From positions 1 to 6,189 of the forward strand of contig CAUEFX010000110.1 of NCBI GenBank assembly GCA_958477465.1: a stretch of DNA of 6,189 nt, read 5' to 3'. Made by a program: the position numbers and the translations under genes. Shown in pieces: positions 1 through 5,436 of this stretch (positions are counted from its first letter, which is position 1; each line of letters opens with the position of its first letter). The stretch comes from an uncultured Bacteroides sp. Its GTDB lineage: Bacteria > Bacteroidota > Bacteroidia > Bacteroidales > Bacteroidaceae. The notes beneath the pieces are model-generated. The model searched no databases. It was given only the letters and a program-made list of their open reading frames with translations, and was not told the DNA's origin.

Positions 1-150
1 AGGATTCTGAATAAATGCCGTTGCAGATAGTTTTGGGGTACATTGGGCAATCGCCGTTTGTCAGCAGAACTTTTCCGGGCGATTGCTTTAACCGTTGCTC
101 TGCTTATTCCGGTTTTTACAAGAGTGTTGAACCATTAAAACACATATACC
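1..150. other. Leader upstream of nhaA, no supported gene
   Basis: All three forward frames meet stops early (frame 3 at 12-14, frame 2 at 8-10, frame 1 at 28-30), so if an upstream plus-strand gene enters from the left edge it ends within the first 30 bases. A TAnnTTTG-type -7 box (TAGTTTTG, 28-35) could start an nhaA transcript with a leader of roughly 110 bases, but no TTTG lies at the expected -33 position, so the promoter call is weak. Frame 1 after base 30 has a hydrophobic 35-codon open stretch ending at 136-138. It has no ATG start and its length is unremarkable by chance. Confidence 0.4.
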
Positions 151-1461
151 ATGACTATCTTGCGAACAATGAGACACTTTTCGTCCATGAACATTGCGGC
201 GAGCATTCTGCTGTTTCTGACAGCGATTGCTGCTGCTGTTATTGCCAACTCTCCGGTAGCTCCTGTCTATCAGGAGTTTCTGTTGCATGAGCTTCATTTT
301 CGGATTGGTAATTTTAATCTGCTTTCTCATGGAGGTCAGAATCTGACAATGATCGAATTCATTAACGACGGATTGATGACTGTCTTCTTTCTGTTGGTAG
401 GATTGGAGATAAAGCGGGAATTGCTGGTCGGTGAGTTGTCTTCTTTCCGGAAAGCGGCATTGCCGTTTATCGCAGCTTGCGGCGGTATGTTGTTTCCTGT
501 TTTAGTCTATTCGTTTGTTTGTATGCCGGGTACTCCGGGCGGGCAGGGGCTTGCCATACCGATGGCTACGGATATTGCTTTCTCGTTGGGAGTGTTGAGC
601 CTGTTGGGAAAGCGCGTGCCGTTGAGTCTGAAAATATTCCTGACGGCTTTTGCTGTGGTCGATGACATTGGAGGCATTCTCGTTATTGCCGTGTTTTATA
701 GTTCCCATGTGTCTTATGGATATTTGTTAGCAGCTACTTTACTTTTAATCTTGCTCTATTTCATCGGTAAACGTTCGGTTACCAATAAACTGTTTTTTCT
801 GGTTATCGGTGTTGTCATCTGGTATATGTTTTTGCAATCGGGCATCCACAGTACGATTGCCGGGGTATTATTGGCTTTTGTAATACCTGCTAAACCTCAG
901 TTGCGCGTAGGCAGGTATATCGAGCGCATCCGGCGTATCATCAATACTTTTCCGGTTATGGGCAATGATATTGTATTGACCAATGAGCAGATAGCACAGT
1001 TGAAAAGAGTGGAGTCGGCTTCCGATCGTGTGATCAGTCCTTTGCAGTCTCTGGAAGATAATCTTCATGGGGTGGTCAACTACATCATTCTTCCTCTGTT
1101 TGCCTTTGTGAATGCCGGAGTGGTGTTCAGCGGTGGAGGAGAAGTGGTAGGGGAAGTGAGCATCGCTGTAGCTTTGGGGCTGCTGTGTGGTAAATTCGTG
1201 GGTATTTATTCCTTTACGTGGTTGGCGGTTAAAAGTAAGTTTACGCCAATGCCGCAAGGAATGGACTGGAAGAATATGGCCGGTGTTTCCTTGCTGGGCG
1301 GTATCGGTTTTACGGTATCTCTGTTTATTGCAAATCTGTCATTCGGTGTAAACCATCCGGTATTGTTGAATCAAGCTAAGTTTGGTGTACTTTCCGGTAC
1401 GGCTTTGGCGGGTCTTTTGGGGTATATTGTGCTCTATTTCGTTTTGCCGAAGAAAAGATAA
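151..1461 (+). CDS. nhaA: Na+/H+ antiporter NhaA
   Basis: Inner-membrane antiporter that exports Na+ (or Li+) in exchange for H+ (two H+ per Na+ in the E. coli enzyme), used for pH and sodium homeostasis. The 436 residues align along the whole E. coli NhaA (388 aa). ATDIAFSLGVLSLLGKRVP carries D141, matching E. coli D133. The ion-binding pair D171-D172 in FAVVDDIGG matches D163-D164. H233 in QSGIHST matches H225, and K348 in CGKFVGI matches K300. Many hydrophobic helices are visible, and GGIGFTVSLFIANLSF near residue 383 is the usual C-terminal signature. The loop between H233 and K348 is about 40 residues longer than in E. coli and hydrophilic (about residues 250-305). The start at 151 is the longest; Met7 (base 169) gives an N-terminus closer to the E. 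coli protein and is a real alternative. No Shine-Dalgarno is visible. The gene converges on rmuC and appears monocistronic within the window. Confidence 0.96.
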   Translation: MTILRTMRHFSSMNIAASILLFLTAIAAAVIANSPVAPVYQEFLLHELHFRIGNFNLLSHGGQNLTMIEFINDGLMTVFFLLVGLEIKRELLVGELSSFRKAALPFIAACGGMLFPVLVYSFVCMPGTPGGQGLAIPMATDIAFSLGVLSLLGKRVPLSLKIFLTAFAVVDDIGGILVIAVFYSSHVSYGYLLAATLLLILLYFIGKRSVTNKLFFLVIGVVIWYMFLQSGIHSTIAGVLLAFVIPAKPQLRVGRYIERIRRIINTFPVMGNDIVLTNEQIAQLKRVESASDRVISPLQSLEDNLHGVVNYIILPLFAFVNAGVVFSGGGEVVGEVSIAVALGLLCGKFVGIYSFTWLAVKSKFTPMPQGMDWKNMAGVSLLGGIGFTVSLFIANLSFGVNHPVLLNQAKFGVLSGTALAGLLGYIVLYFVLPKKR

Positions 1462-1532
1462 GAGGGGGTGTCGATACTCGAACTTCAAACCAAAAGCTCA
1501 TCTTTGGCAAGATTGAGTTTTGACACACCTCC
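1462..1532. terminator. Composite stem-loop between nhaA and rmuC
   Basis: The stretch begins at the base after the nhaA stop codon. Left arm 1462-1479 pairs with right arm 1515-1532 through 15 of 18 positions, counting two G-U pairs, with mismatches at 1463/1531, 1467/1527 and 1475/1519. Inside lies a smaller stem: CTT/AAG (1483-1485 with 1509-1511) and CCAAA/TTTGG (1490-1494 with 1503-1507) around an 8-base loop. Read on the minus strand the hairpin is followed by a T-rich run (TTATCTTTTCTT), so it best fits a terminator for the map-rmuC transcript. On the plus strand the downstream run is weaker. The outer arms (GTGTC and GACACACC cores) also resemble terminal inverted repeats of small mobile elements, which I cannot confirm. 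Confidence 0.6.
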
Positions 1533-1549
1533 GATTAAATTAATTCTCC

Positions 1550-1609
1550 GGGACTGAATTCACTTCCTTGTGACTGAATCAACTTCCTTATGACCGAATT
1601 CACTTTATT
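1550..1609. repeat. Three tandem 20-bp repeats
   Basis: Copies lie at 1550-1569, 1570-1589 and 1590-1609 with an exact 20-base period and no spacer. The shared core is GACTGAATTCACTTCCTT. Copy 2 has ATCAAC where copies 1 and 3 have ATTCAC. Copy 3 diverges at GACC in place of GACT and ends in TTTATT. The last base of copy 3 is the first plus-strand base of the rmuC stop codon (1609-1611, TAA on the minus strand), so the array lies immediately downstream of rmuC in its 3' untranslated region. The function is unknown; replication slippage is the simplest origin. Confidence 0.85.
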
Positions 1610-2835
1610 TATTCGTCCTCTCCATCATCAATTGGCAGAATCTTTTGGCTTTCTTCATGAGGCAATTGTTCTACCTGGCGGAGTTTTCTCTCAATGGCAC
1701 GGGTGCGTTTTCCCATTACTTCTTCCAGTTGGTCGCCTGCGTTTTGAAGGTTTTTTTGCACTTTCTCGAGTAGGCCGCCAAATTTGCTGAATTCGGTTTT
1801 TACCGCTCCTAAAACAGTCCATACCTCTCCCGTCCGTTTCTGGATGGCGAGTGTACGGAAGCCCATCTGCAGGCTGTTGAGAATGGCGCCCAAAGTGGTA
1901 GGACCGGTGATTACTATTTTATATTCCTTTTGCAGCATTTCTACCAATGCCGTCCGGCGTATCACCTCTGCATAGATACTTTCGAACGGCAGAAACAGAA
2001 TGGCAAAATCTGTGGTAAAGGGAGGATCGACATATTTGTCGTGAATGTCCTTCGCCATTTTCTTGATGGTATTCTCCAATTGTTTTCCGGATGATTCGAT
2101 CTGTGCGGCATCTCCGGCTTCGAAAGCATCGTAGTATTGCTCATATACGTCTTTGGGGAATTTGGCGTCGATAGGTAGATATACAGTGCTGTTGGCATCG
2201 TCCTTACCTGGAAGTTTGATGGCAAATTCTACAAACTCCGTTCCGCTCTTTTTTGTTTTCACATTGGCATCATACTGTTCCGGACTCATCATCTGCTCCA
2301 ACAATGCTCCTAATTGCACTTCGCCGAAAGTACCCCGCATTTTCACATTGCTCAATACCTTCTTTAATCCGCCTACATCCTGTGCCAGAGATTTCATTTC
2401 TCCCAGTCCCTTCTGCACATTTTCAAGTTGCGAACGAACTATCTCAAAAGACTGTCCGATACGTTCATTCAGCGTTTTTTGCAGTTTTTCTTCTACCATA
2501 AGCCGCATGTCGTCCAGGCGCTTTTCGGTAGATTGCAGCAGCATTTCCTGTTGGCGTGCCATGGTATCGAACTTCTGCCGTTGCAATTCACCGCTGGTTA
2601 TCATGTTTTTGTGCAAAGCATCCTGCAATTGTTGCATGCTTTGGTTGATGGTTTGCGCCATCTCCATGCGGAGTTCGCGAATACTACGGTTCAGCTCTTC
2701 GCGATTTTCCTGCATTTGCTGCCGCAAGGCGGTTTGCAGTTGTTCGTTTTGTGCCTGACTGTTATTTCTGGTCAGTATCAGGATGATAAGACCGGCTAAT
2801 AATAAGATGACAACTATGAGTAGAATGGACTCCAT
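1609..2835 (-). CDS. rmuC: DNA recombination protein RmuC
   Basis: RmuC-family protein of 408 residues (E. coli about 475). In E. coli, rmuC loss raises inversion between short inverted repeats, and the family's core is related to the PD-(D/E)XK nuclease fold; the biochemical activity is poorly known. The sequence shows one N-terminal membrane helix (about residues 2-22), then a Gln/Glu/Arg-rich coiled coil to about residue 150, then the RmuC core: RGTFGEVQLGALLEQM (167-182), LPIDAKFPKDVYEQY (220-234, with D223 and K225 as likely catalytic residues), LFLPFESIYAEV (280-291) and ITGPTTLGAILNSLQMGFR (309-327). The C-terminal tail (from about 375) is charged and variable. This topology tethers the protein to the inner membrane with the core most likely in the cytoplasm. 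The ATG at 2835 lies 3 bp after the map stop codon, so the gene is probably cotranscribed with map and perhaps translationally coupled. Confidence 0.93.
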   Translation of the reverse strand: MESILLIVVILLLAGLIILILTRNNSQAQNEQLQTALRQQMQENREELNRSIRELRMEMAQTINQSMQQLQDALHKNMITSGELQRQKFDTMARQQEMLLQSTEKRLDDMRLMVEEKLQKTLNERIGQSFEIVRSQLENVQKGLGEMKSLAQDVGGLKKVLSNVKMRGTFGEVQLGALLEQMMSPEQYDANVKTKKSGTEFVEFAIKLPGKDDANSTVYLPIDAKFPKDVYEQYYDAFEAGDAAQIESSGKQLENTIKKMAKDIHDKYVDPPFTTDFAILFLPFESIYAEVIRRTALVEMLQKEYKIVITGPTTLGAILNSLQMGFRTLAIQKRTGEVWTVLGAVKTEFSKFGGLLEKVQKNLQNAGDQLEEVMGKRTRAIERKLRQVEQLPHEESQKILPIDDGEDE

Positions 2836-2838
2836 AAA

Positions 2839-3693
2839 TCAATAGGTAAGGATTTCGTTTCCGTTTTCTGTTATTAAAATCATATTCTCCCATTGTGCTG
2901 ATGGCAGCCCGTCGTCGGTGTATATGGTCCAGCCGTCTTCATCGTCTACAAACACGTCGTATGCACCCATATTTATCATCGGTTCGATGGTAAATGTCAT
3001 TCCGGGGACAATTAACATGCCCGTACCCCGACGACCGAAATGTTCCACATCGGGCTCTTCATGAAACTGCATCCCGACTCCGTGTCCGCAAAGGTCGCGT
3101 ACTACGCTGTACCCGTTCTTTTCGGCGTGTTCCTGAATAGCGGCACCTACGTCTCCCAGTCGTGCCCAGGGTTGTGCGGTGGCGATACCTATCTCCATAC
3201 ATTCTTTAGTGACTTGTACCAGCTGGCGCATTTCCGGATTTACTTCTCCGATCAGAAACATGCGCGAAGCATCCGAGAAATATCCCTTGTATATGGTTGA
3301 AACGTCTACATTTACGATGTCTCCGCTTTGTAGAATTTCGTCTTTGCTCGGTATTCCGTGACATACTACATCGTTGATGCTTGTACAAACACTTTTGGGG
3401 AAACCTTCATAATTGAGCGGAGCGGGAATAGCTCCGTGGCTGGTCGTAAAATCGTAAACCATACGATCGATTTCCTCGGTAGACATCCCTTCGCGGATGT
3501 TTTCGGAGATGTAATCCAACAAGGCGGTGTTGATTTTGGCGCTTTCACGTATGCCTTCCAGTTGTTCCGGTGTACGGAGTACTTTTCTGGGAGGAAGTTT
3601 TATACCCTGTTTTCTGTATTTCTGTATTTTATCTTCTATTTCGTCCGGGTAATTGGAAGGGGTGAACCGGAAGCCCTTGATGAACTTTTTCAT
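2839..3693 (-). CDS. map: Methionine aminopeptidase, type I
   Basis: Cytosolic dinuclear metalloprotease that removes the initiator Met from nascent proteins with a small second residue. All metal and catalytic positions are present: H112 (CHGIP; E. coli H79), D130 (VNVDVS; D97), D141 (YFSDASRMF; D108), H204 (LCGHGVG; H171), H211 (QFHEEP; H178), E237 (FTIEPM; E204) and E269 (SAQWEN; E235). The protein is 284 residues against 264 in E. coli. About 33 extra N-terminal residues precede the pita-bread domain and hold a basic, proline-containing stretch (KLPPRK). There is no Met between M1 and M70, so this extension belongs to the protein. Bacteroides species usually carry another map in the secY-infA ribosomal cluster, so this may be a second paralogue (inference from known genomes; no such cluster is in the window). 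It is first in a map-rmuC transcript. Confidence 0.96.
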   Translation of the reverse strand: MKKFIKGFRFTPSNYPDEIEDKIQKYRKQGIKLPPRKVLRTPEQLEGIRESAKINTALLDYISENIREGMSTEEIDRMVYDFTTSHGAIPAPLNYEGFPKSVCTSINDVVCHGIPSKDEILQSGDIVNVDVSTIYKGYFSDASRMFLIGEVNPEMRQLVQVTKECMEIGIATAQPWARLGDVGAAIQEHAEKNGYSVVRDLCGHGVGMQFHEEPDVEHFGRRGTGMLIVPGMTFTIEPMINMGAYDVFVDDEDGWTIYTDDGLPSAQWENMILITENGNEILTY

Positions 3694-3716
3694 TGTTTCT
3701 CTAAATTTTGTCTTTC

Positions 3717-3733
3717 AATTTGTAGTACAAATT
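3717..3733. promoter_or_regulatory. 17-bp palindrome over the map -7 box
   Basis: The sequence AATTTGTAGTACAAATT is a perfect inverted repeat with 8-base arms around a single central G. It overlaps the minus-strand -7 box (3728-3735) and reaches the likely transcript start. The position suits an operator for a dimeric repressor, but no regulator is encoded in the window, and an AT-rich palindrome could also arise by chance next to a promoter. Confidence 0.4.
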
Positions 3734-3735
3734 TA
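3728..3735 (-). promoter_or_regulatory. map: Probable -7 box of the map-rmuC promoter
   Basis: On the minus strand the octamer reads TAAATTTG, a full match to the Bacteroides -7 consensus TAnnTTTG. It would place the transcript start near 3721-3726 and leave a leader of about 30 bases before the map ATG. No TTTG occurs at the expected -33 position (around 3756-3759); a palindrome occupies the spacer there. The promoter may therefore be weak or need an activator. Confidence 0.5.
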
Positions 3736-3736
3736 G

Positions 3737-3756
3737 ATATAAATCTCGATTTATAT
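3737..3756. promoter_or_regulatory. 20-bp palindrome in the map promoter spacer
   Basis: Perfect 9-base arms (ATATAAATC and GATTTATAT) flank a central TC. The element fills the interval between the expected -33 position and the -7 box of map on the minus strand, and it is separated by only three bases from the palindrome at 3717-3733. It is too AT-rich for a terminator, has no adjacent T-run, and fits a protein-binding site better. Confidence 0.45.
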
Positions 3757-3810
3757 GCCGGTGTGATAAGAAAATAGTGAAGAAAAAGCGATAGGACATC
3801 AAGAAATGAA

Positions 3811-3873
3811 ATAGAGATGTCTGTTTGTGTTTAGAATATTGTTGCTGTATTATTCTATGCAACGTGTCTCTAT
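3811..3873 (+). repeat. Possible long stem-loop
   Basis: ATAGAGA (3811-3817) pairs with TCTCTAT (3867-3873). On a plus-strand RNA three more G-U pairs extend it (3818-3820 with 3864-3866). Inside, GTTGC (3841-3845) pairs with GCAAC (3859-3863). GACATC (3795-3800) can instead pair with GATGTC (3816-3821), which would compete with the outer stem. The three G-U pairs exist only on the plus-strand transcript, which slightly favours that orientation. No promoter is evident upstream, so a small RNA is only a possibility. Confidence 0.2.
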
Positions 3874-4005
3874 CTTGAAAATAAAGTCTTTTCTTTGCGT
3901 GAGAAATAAGAAACTGTTTGGGGTAGCTGCTTTAAAGGAATGGAGTTAAATATCTGATAATCATTGTTTGTGGGTCTTGCTGTCAAGGCTTTTATCTATT
4001 ACAAA

Positions 4006-4022
4006 ACAGCTTCTTAAGCTGT
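4006..4022. repeat. Short perfect hairpin
   Basis: ACAGCTT (4006-4012) and AAGCTGT (4016-4022) form a perfect 7-bp stem with a CTT loop. No T-run follows on either side, so terminator function is doubtful. It lies about 35 bases upstream of the palindrome array. Confidence 0.4.
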
Positions 4023-4055
4023 ATGCAACTCTGCGAATCTTTAAGAATCTTTTCT

Positions 4056-4143
4056 GTCTCACAGTTGTGAGACGTGCTTTTCACGACTGTGTGACGCTCG
4101 TCTCATGACCGTGAGACGCTCGTCTCTCAATTGTGAAATGCGT
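4056..4143. repeat. Four tandem 22-bp palindromic units
   Basis: Units at 4056-4077, 4078-4099, 4100-4121 and 4122-4143 repeat with an exact 22-base period. The common form is GTCTCA, six variable bases, GTGAGACG or a variant offset by one base, then a short linker, CTC in units 2 and 3. Unit 1 is an 18-bp palindrome with perfect 8-base arms (GTCTCACA and TGTGAGAC). Unit 3 pairs at eight positions with one G-U. Units 2 and 4 are degenerate but keep the inner TCAC/GTGA or TC-CAATTG-GA symmetry. The central bases differ in each unit while symmetry is partly kept. The array lies in non-coding DNA, and its function is unknown. Confidence 0.85.
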
Positions 4144-4218
4144 AAAGGAAAGGCACGGATTCAGGAAAACCTTTAGCATCGCGGGCTGTGTTCCATTAGT
4201 CATTCTCTGAAGTTCATC

Positions 4219-4449
4219 ATGTTGGAAGGACCGGCTGCTTTCGCGGAGCTTTATATCATCCGTTGTCCATTCTCTCCTAAGATTAAAGCGATTATCACTA
4301 TGTTTACAGGGGGTAAAGTTATAAAGATTTATTGTATGACGTATGATTTTTACATAGAAATCAGATTGCTACAAGAGATATGGGATCCATGCAAAATGCC
4401 CGAACGGTATGTTTCGTTGTGTGAAAGAGCCTATAAAAAAATAAAATAG
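4219..4449 (+). CDS. Doubtful small ORF, 76 codons
   Basis: An ATG-to-TAG frame of 76 codons in otherwise empty DNA. I recognise no motif or family. The product is rich in Ile, Lys and Tyr and has four Cys, no clear signal peptide or membrane helix, and a basic end (AYKKIK). No -7 box precedes it at a suitable distance, no ribosome-binding sequence is evident, and its stop codon lies two bases before the -33 box of the next gene. No other gene overlaps it, so it is not a shadow, but chance is the likelier explanation. Confidence 0.18.
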   Translation: MLEGPAAFAELYIIRCPFSPKIKAIITMFTGGKVIKIYCMTYDFYIEIRLLQEIWDPCKMPERYVSLCERAYKKIK

Positions 4450-4450
4450 C

Positions 4451-4482
4451 TTTGCGATTTCATTCATTTCTTGTTAAATTTG
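4451..4482 (+). promoter_or_regulatory. Bacteroides-type promoter for the TPR gene
   Basis: The -33 box TTTG (4451-4454) and -7 box TAAATTTG (4475-4482) are separated by 20 bases, an exact fit to the primary sigma-factor (sigma-ABfr) consensus of Bacteroides, with 26 bases between box centres. Transcription should start near 4485-4489, giving a leader of roughly 30 bases that is A-rich just before the ATG at 4516 and has no Shine-Dalgarno, as is usual in this phylum. Confidence 0.85.
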
Positions 4483-4515
4483 GACGATAAACATTTAAAA
4501 TGACACGTAAAAACC

Positions 4516-5250
4516 ATGAGAAAATTTATTTTATTAGCAGCTATATGCTGTGCTACGGGCAGTATTTTAGCCCAAACGGATCCCAACCAACTGAAAAAAG
4601 AGGGGAATGATGCATTAAATGCCAAAAACTATCAAGTCGCTTTTACCAAGTATGACGCATATCTGAAACAGACGAATAATTCGGACTCTGTAATGGCATA
4701 CAACTGTGGAGTATGTGCAGACCAAATAAAACAATATGCCGATGCTGTGAAGTATTTCGATATCGCCATTCAGAAGAATTATAACGTAGCCAATGCGTAT
4801 GCACGTAAGGCCGGTGCGCTGAAGGATTTGAAGAAAGATGCAGAAATGGTGGAAACATTAGAAGCCGGACTGAAAATCGCTCCGGGAAATAAGACAATGG
4901 AAAAACTATATGCAATCTATTATCTGAAAGAAGGACAAAAATTCCAGAAAGCAAACGATATCGCCAAAGCCGAGGAAAGCTATAAGCAGGTAACTACACT
5001 AAGCGGGAAAAAATGGAAAACAGATGCCCTTTACAGCTTAGGTGTATTGTTCTATAACAACGGTGCTACTGCATTAAAGAAAGCTGCCCCACTGGCTAAT
5101 TCGGATGCAGATAAATATGCAACGGAAAAAGCGGCAGCCGATGCCGATTTCAAAAAGGCTTCCGACTATTTGCAGGAAGCTGTATCCTTGTCTCCGGAAA
5201 GAGCCGAAATCAAGAAAATGCTGACTCAGGTTCAGGAAAGCTTGAAGTAA
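4516..5250 (+). CDS. Exported TPR-repeat protein, unknown partner
   Basis: A 244-residue protein with a Sec signal peptide: basic n-region MRK, hydrophobic core to about residue 18, and likely cleavage after A19 (SILA|QTDPN). Residue +1 would be Gln, matching the known Bacteroidota tendency for Gln after signal peptidase I sites, where it cyclises to pyroglutamate. C11-C12 do not sit in a lipobox, so a periplasmic or soluble exported protein is more likely than a lipoprotein. The mature part is helical TPR-like repeats at roughly 24-57, 58-91 and 92-125 (for example AYNCGVCADQIKQYADAVKY) and 132-165. A last repeat around 167-235 is interrupted by an Ala/Lys/Asp-rich insert (about 184-212). 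TPRs bind other proteins, but no enzyme domain or partner is indicated here. The gene has its own consensus promoter and terminator, so it is probably monocistronic. Confidence 0.88.
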   Translation: MRKFILLAAICCATGSILAQTDPNQLKKEGNDALNAKNYQVAFTKYDAYLKQTNNSDSVMAYNCGVCADQIKQYADAVKYFDIAIQKNYNVANAYARKAGALKDLKKDAEMVETLEAGLKIAPGNKTMEKLYAIYYLKEGQKFQKANDIAKAEESYKQVTTLSGKKWKTDALYSLGVLFYNNGATALKKAAPLANSDADKYATEKAAADADFKKASDYLQEAVSLSPERAEIKKMLTQVQESLK

Positions 5251-5283
5251 GATAATCGAATTAAGTGAATTGCACAGAAACGC

Positions 5284-5330
5284 AGAAGAGCCATATCATA
5301 CTCTATTTTGAGTAAAGATATGGCTCTTCT
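5284..5330 (+). terminator. Terminator after the TPR gene
   Basis: A perfect 14-bp stem (5284-5297 with 5317-5330; AGAAGAGCCATATC and its complement) encloses a second 5-bp stem (TACTC 5299-5303 with GAGTA 5310-5314) and a TATTTT loop. On the plus strand the GC part of the stem runs into TCTTCTTATTATT, giving a U-rich 3' side. It lies 33 bases after the TPR stop codon and between converging genes. On the minus strand, where the branching enzyme gene is read, the following sequence is less T-rich. Confidence 0.85.
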
Positions 5331-5436
5331 TATTATTGTGGATGAAGGTTGTCAAGTCTTAGATGGAGAGTTCATTCTCTCTGGATCTGAATTTTGGCAT
5401 GCCTTCACTTCCTTCCTGTTTTACCGTATGGCATTT

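Larger units (their letters stand above)
3757..4446. other. Long gap between map and the TPR gene
   Basis: About 690 bp with no convincing coding region on either strand. It holds a possible stem-loop at 3811-3873, a short hairpin at 4006-4022, a direct repeat of GAATCTTT (4035-4042 and 4045-4052), the palindrome array at 4056-4143 and a 76-codon ORF at 4219-4449 that I doubt. I looked for tRNA, RNase P, SRP RNA and tmRNA hallmarks and saw none. The length is large for a gap between divergent bacterial genes, so a small RNA or a decayed gene remains possible. Confidence 0.6.

Noticed and set aside
31..138. Open frame 1 with a hydrophobic tail (AIALTVALLIPVFTRVLNH) that looked like the end of an upstream membrane protein
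   Set aside because: A stop at 28-30 precedes it in the same frame, it has no ATG start, and 35 open codons are expected by chance fairly often.
868..1257. 129-codon minus-strand ORF inside nhaA
   Set aside because: It lies opposite conserved NhaA helices and its product resembles no family.
2153..2758. 201-codon plus-strand ORF opposite rmuC
   Set aside because: It is antisense to the well-supported rmuC coiled-coil and core; its Cys/Ser-rich product has no recognisable motif, as expected from an antisense shadow.
3358..3777. 139-codon plus-strand ORF over the start of map and its promoter
   Set aside because: Most of it is antisense to map, which has all catalytic residues; the aromatic-rich product is typical of a reversed frame.
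4056..4143. CRISPR array
   Set aside because: The units are directly adjacent 22-bp palindromes with no unique spacers of normal length, and no cas gene is present.
4447..4454. TAGCTTTG as the -7 box of the TPR gene
   Set aside because: It matches TAnnTTTG, but no TTTG lies at its -33 position; the downstream TAAATTTG with TTTG 20 bases upstream fits far better, and the TTTG here serves as that -33 box.
5361..5388. Second terminator downstream of the branching enzyme gene (AGAT/ATCT and GAGAG/CTCTC stems)
   Set aside because: The stem is interrupted by mismatches and no T-run follows on the minus strand.
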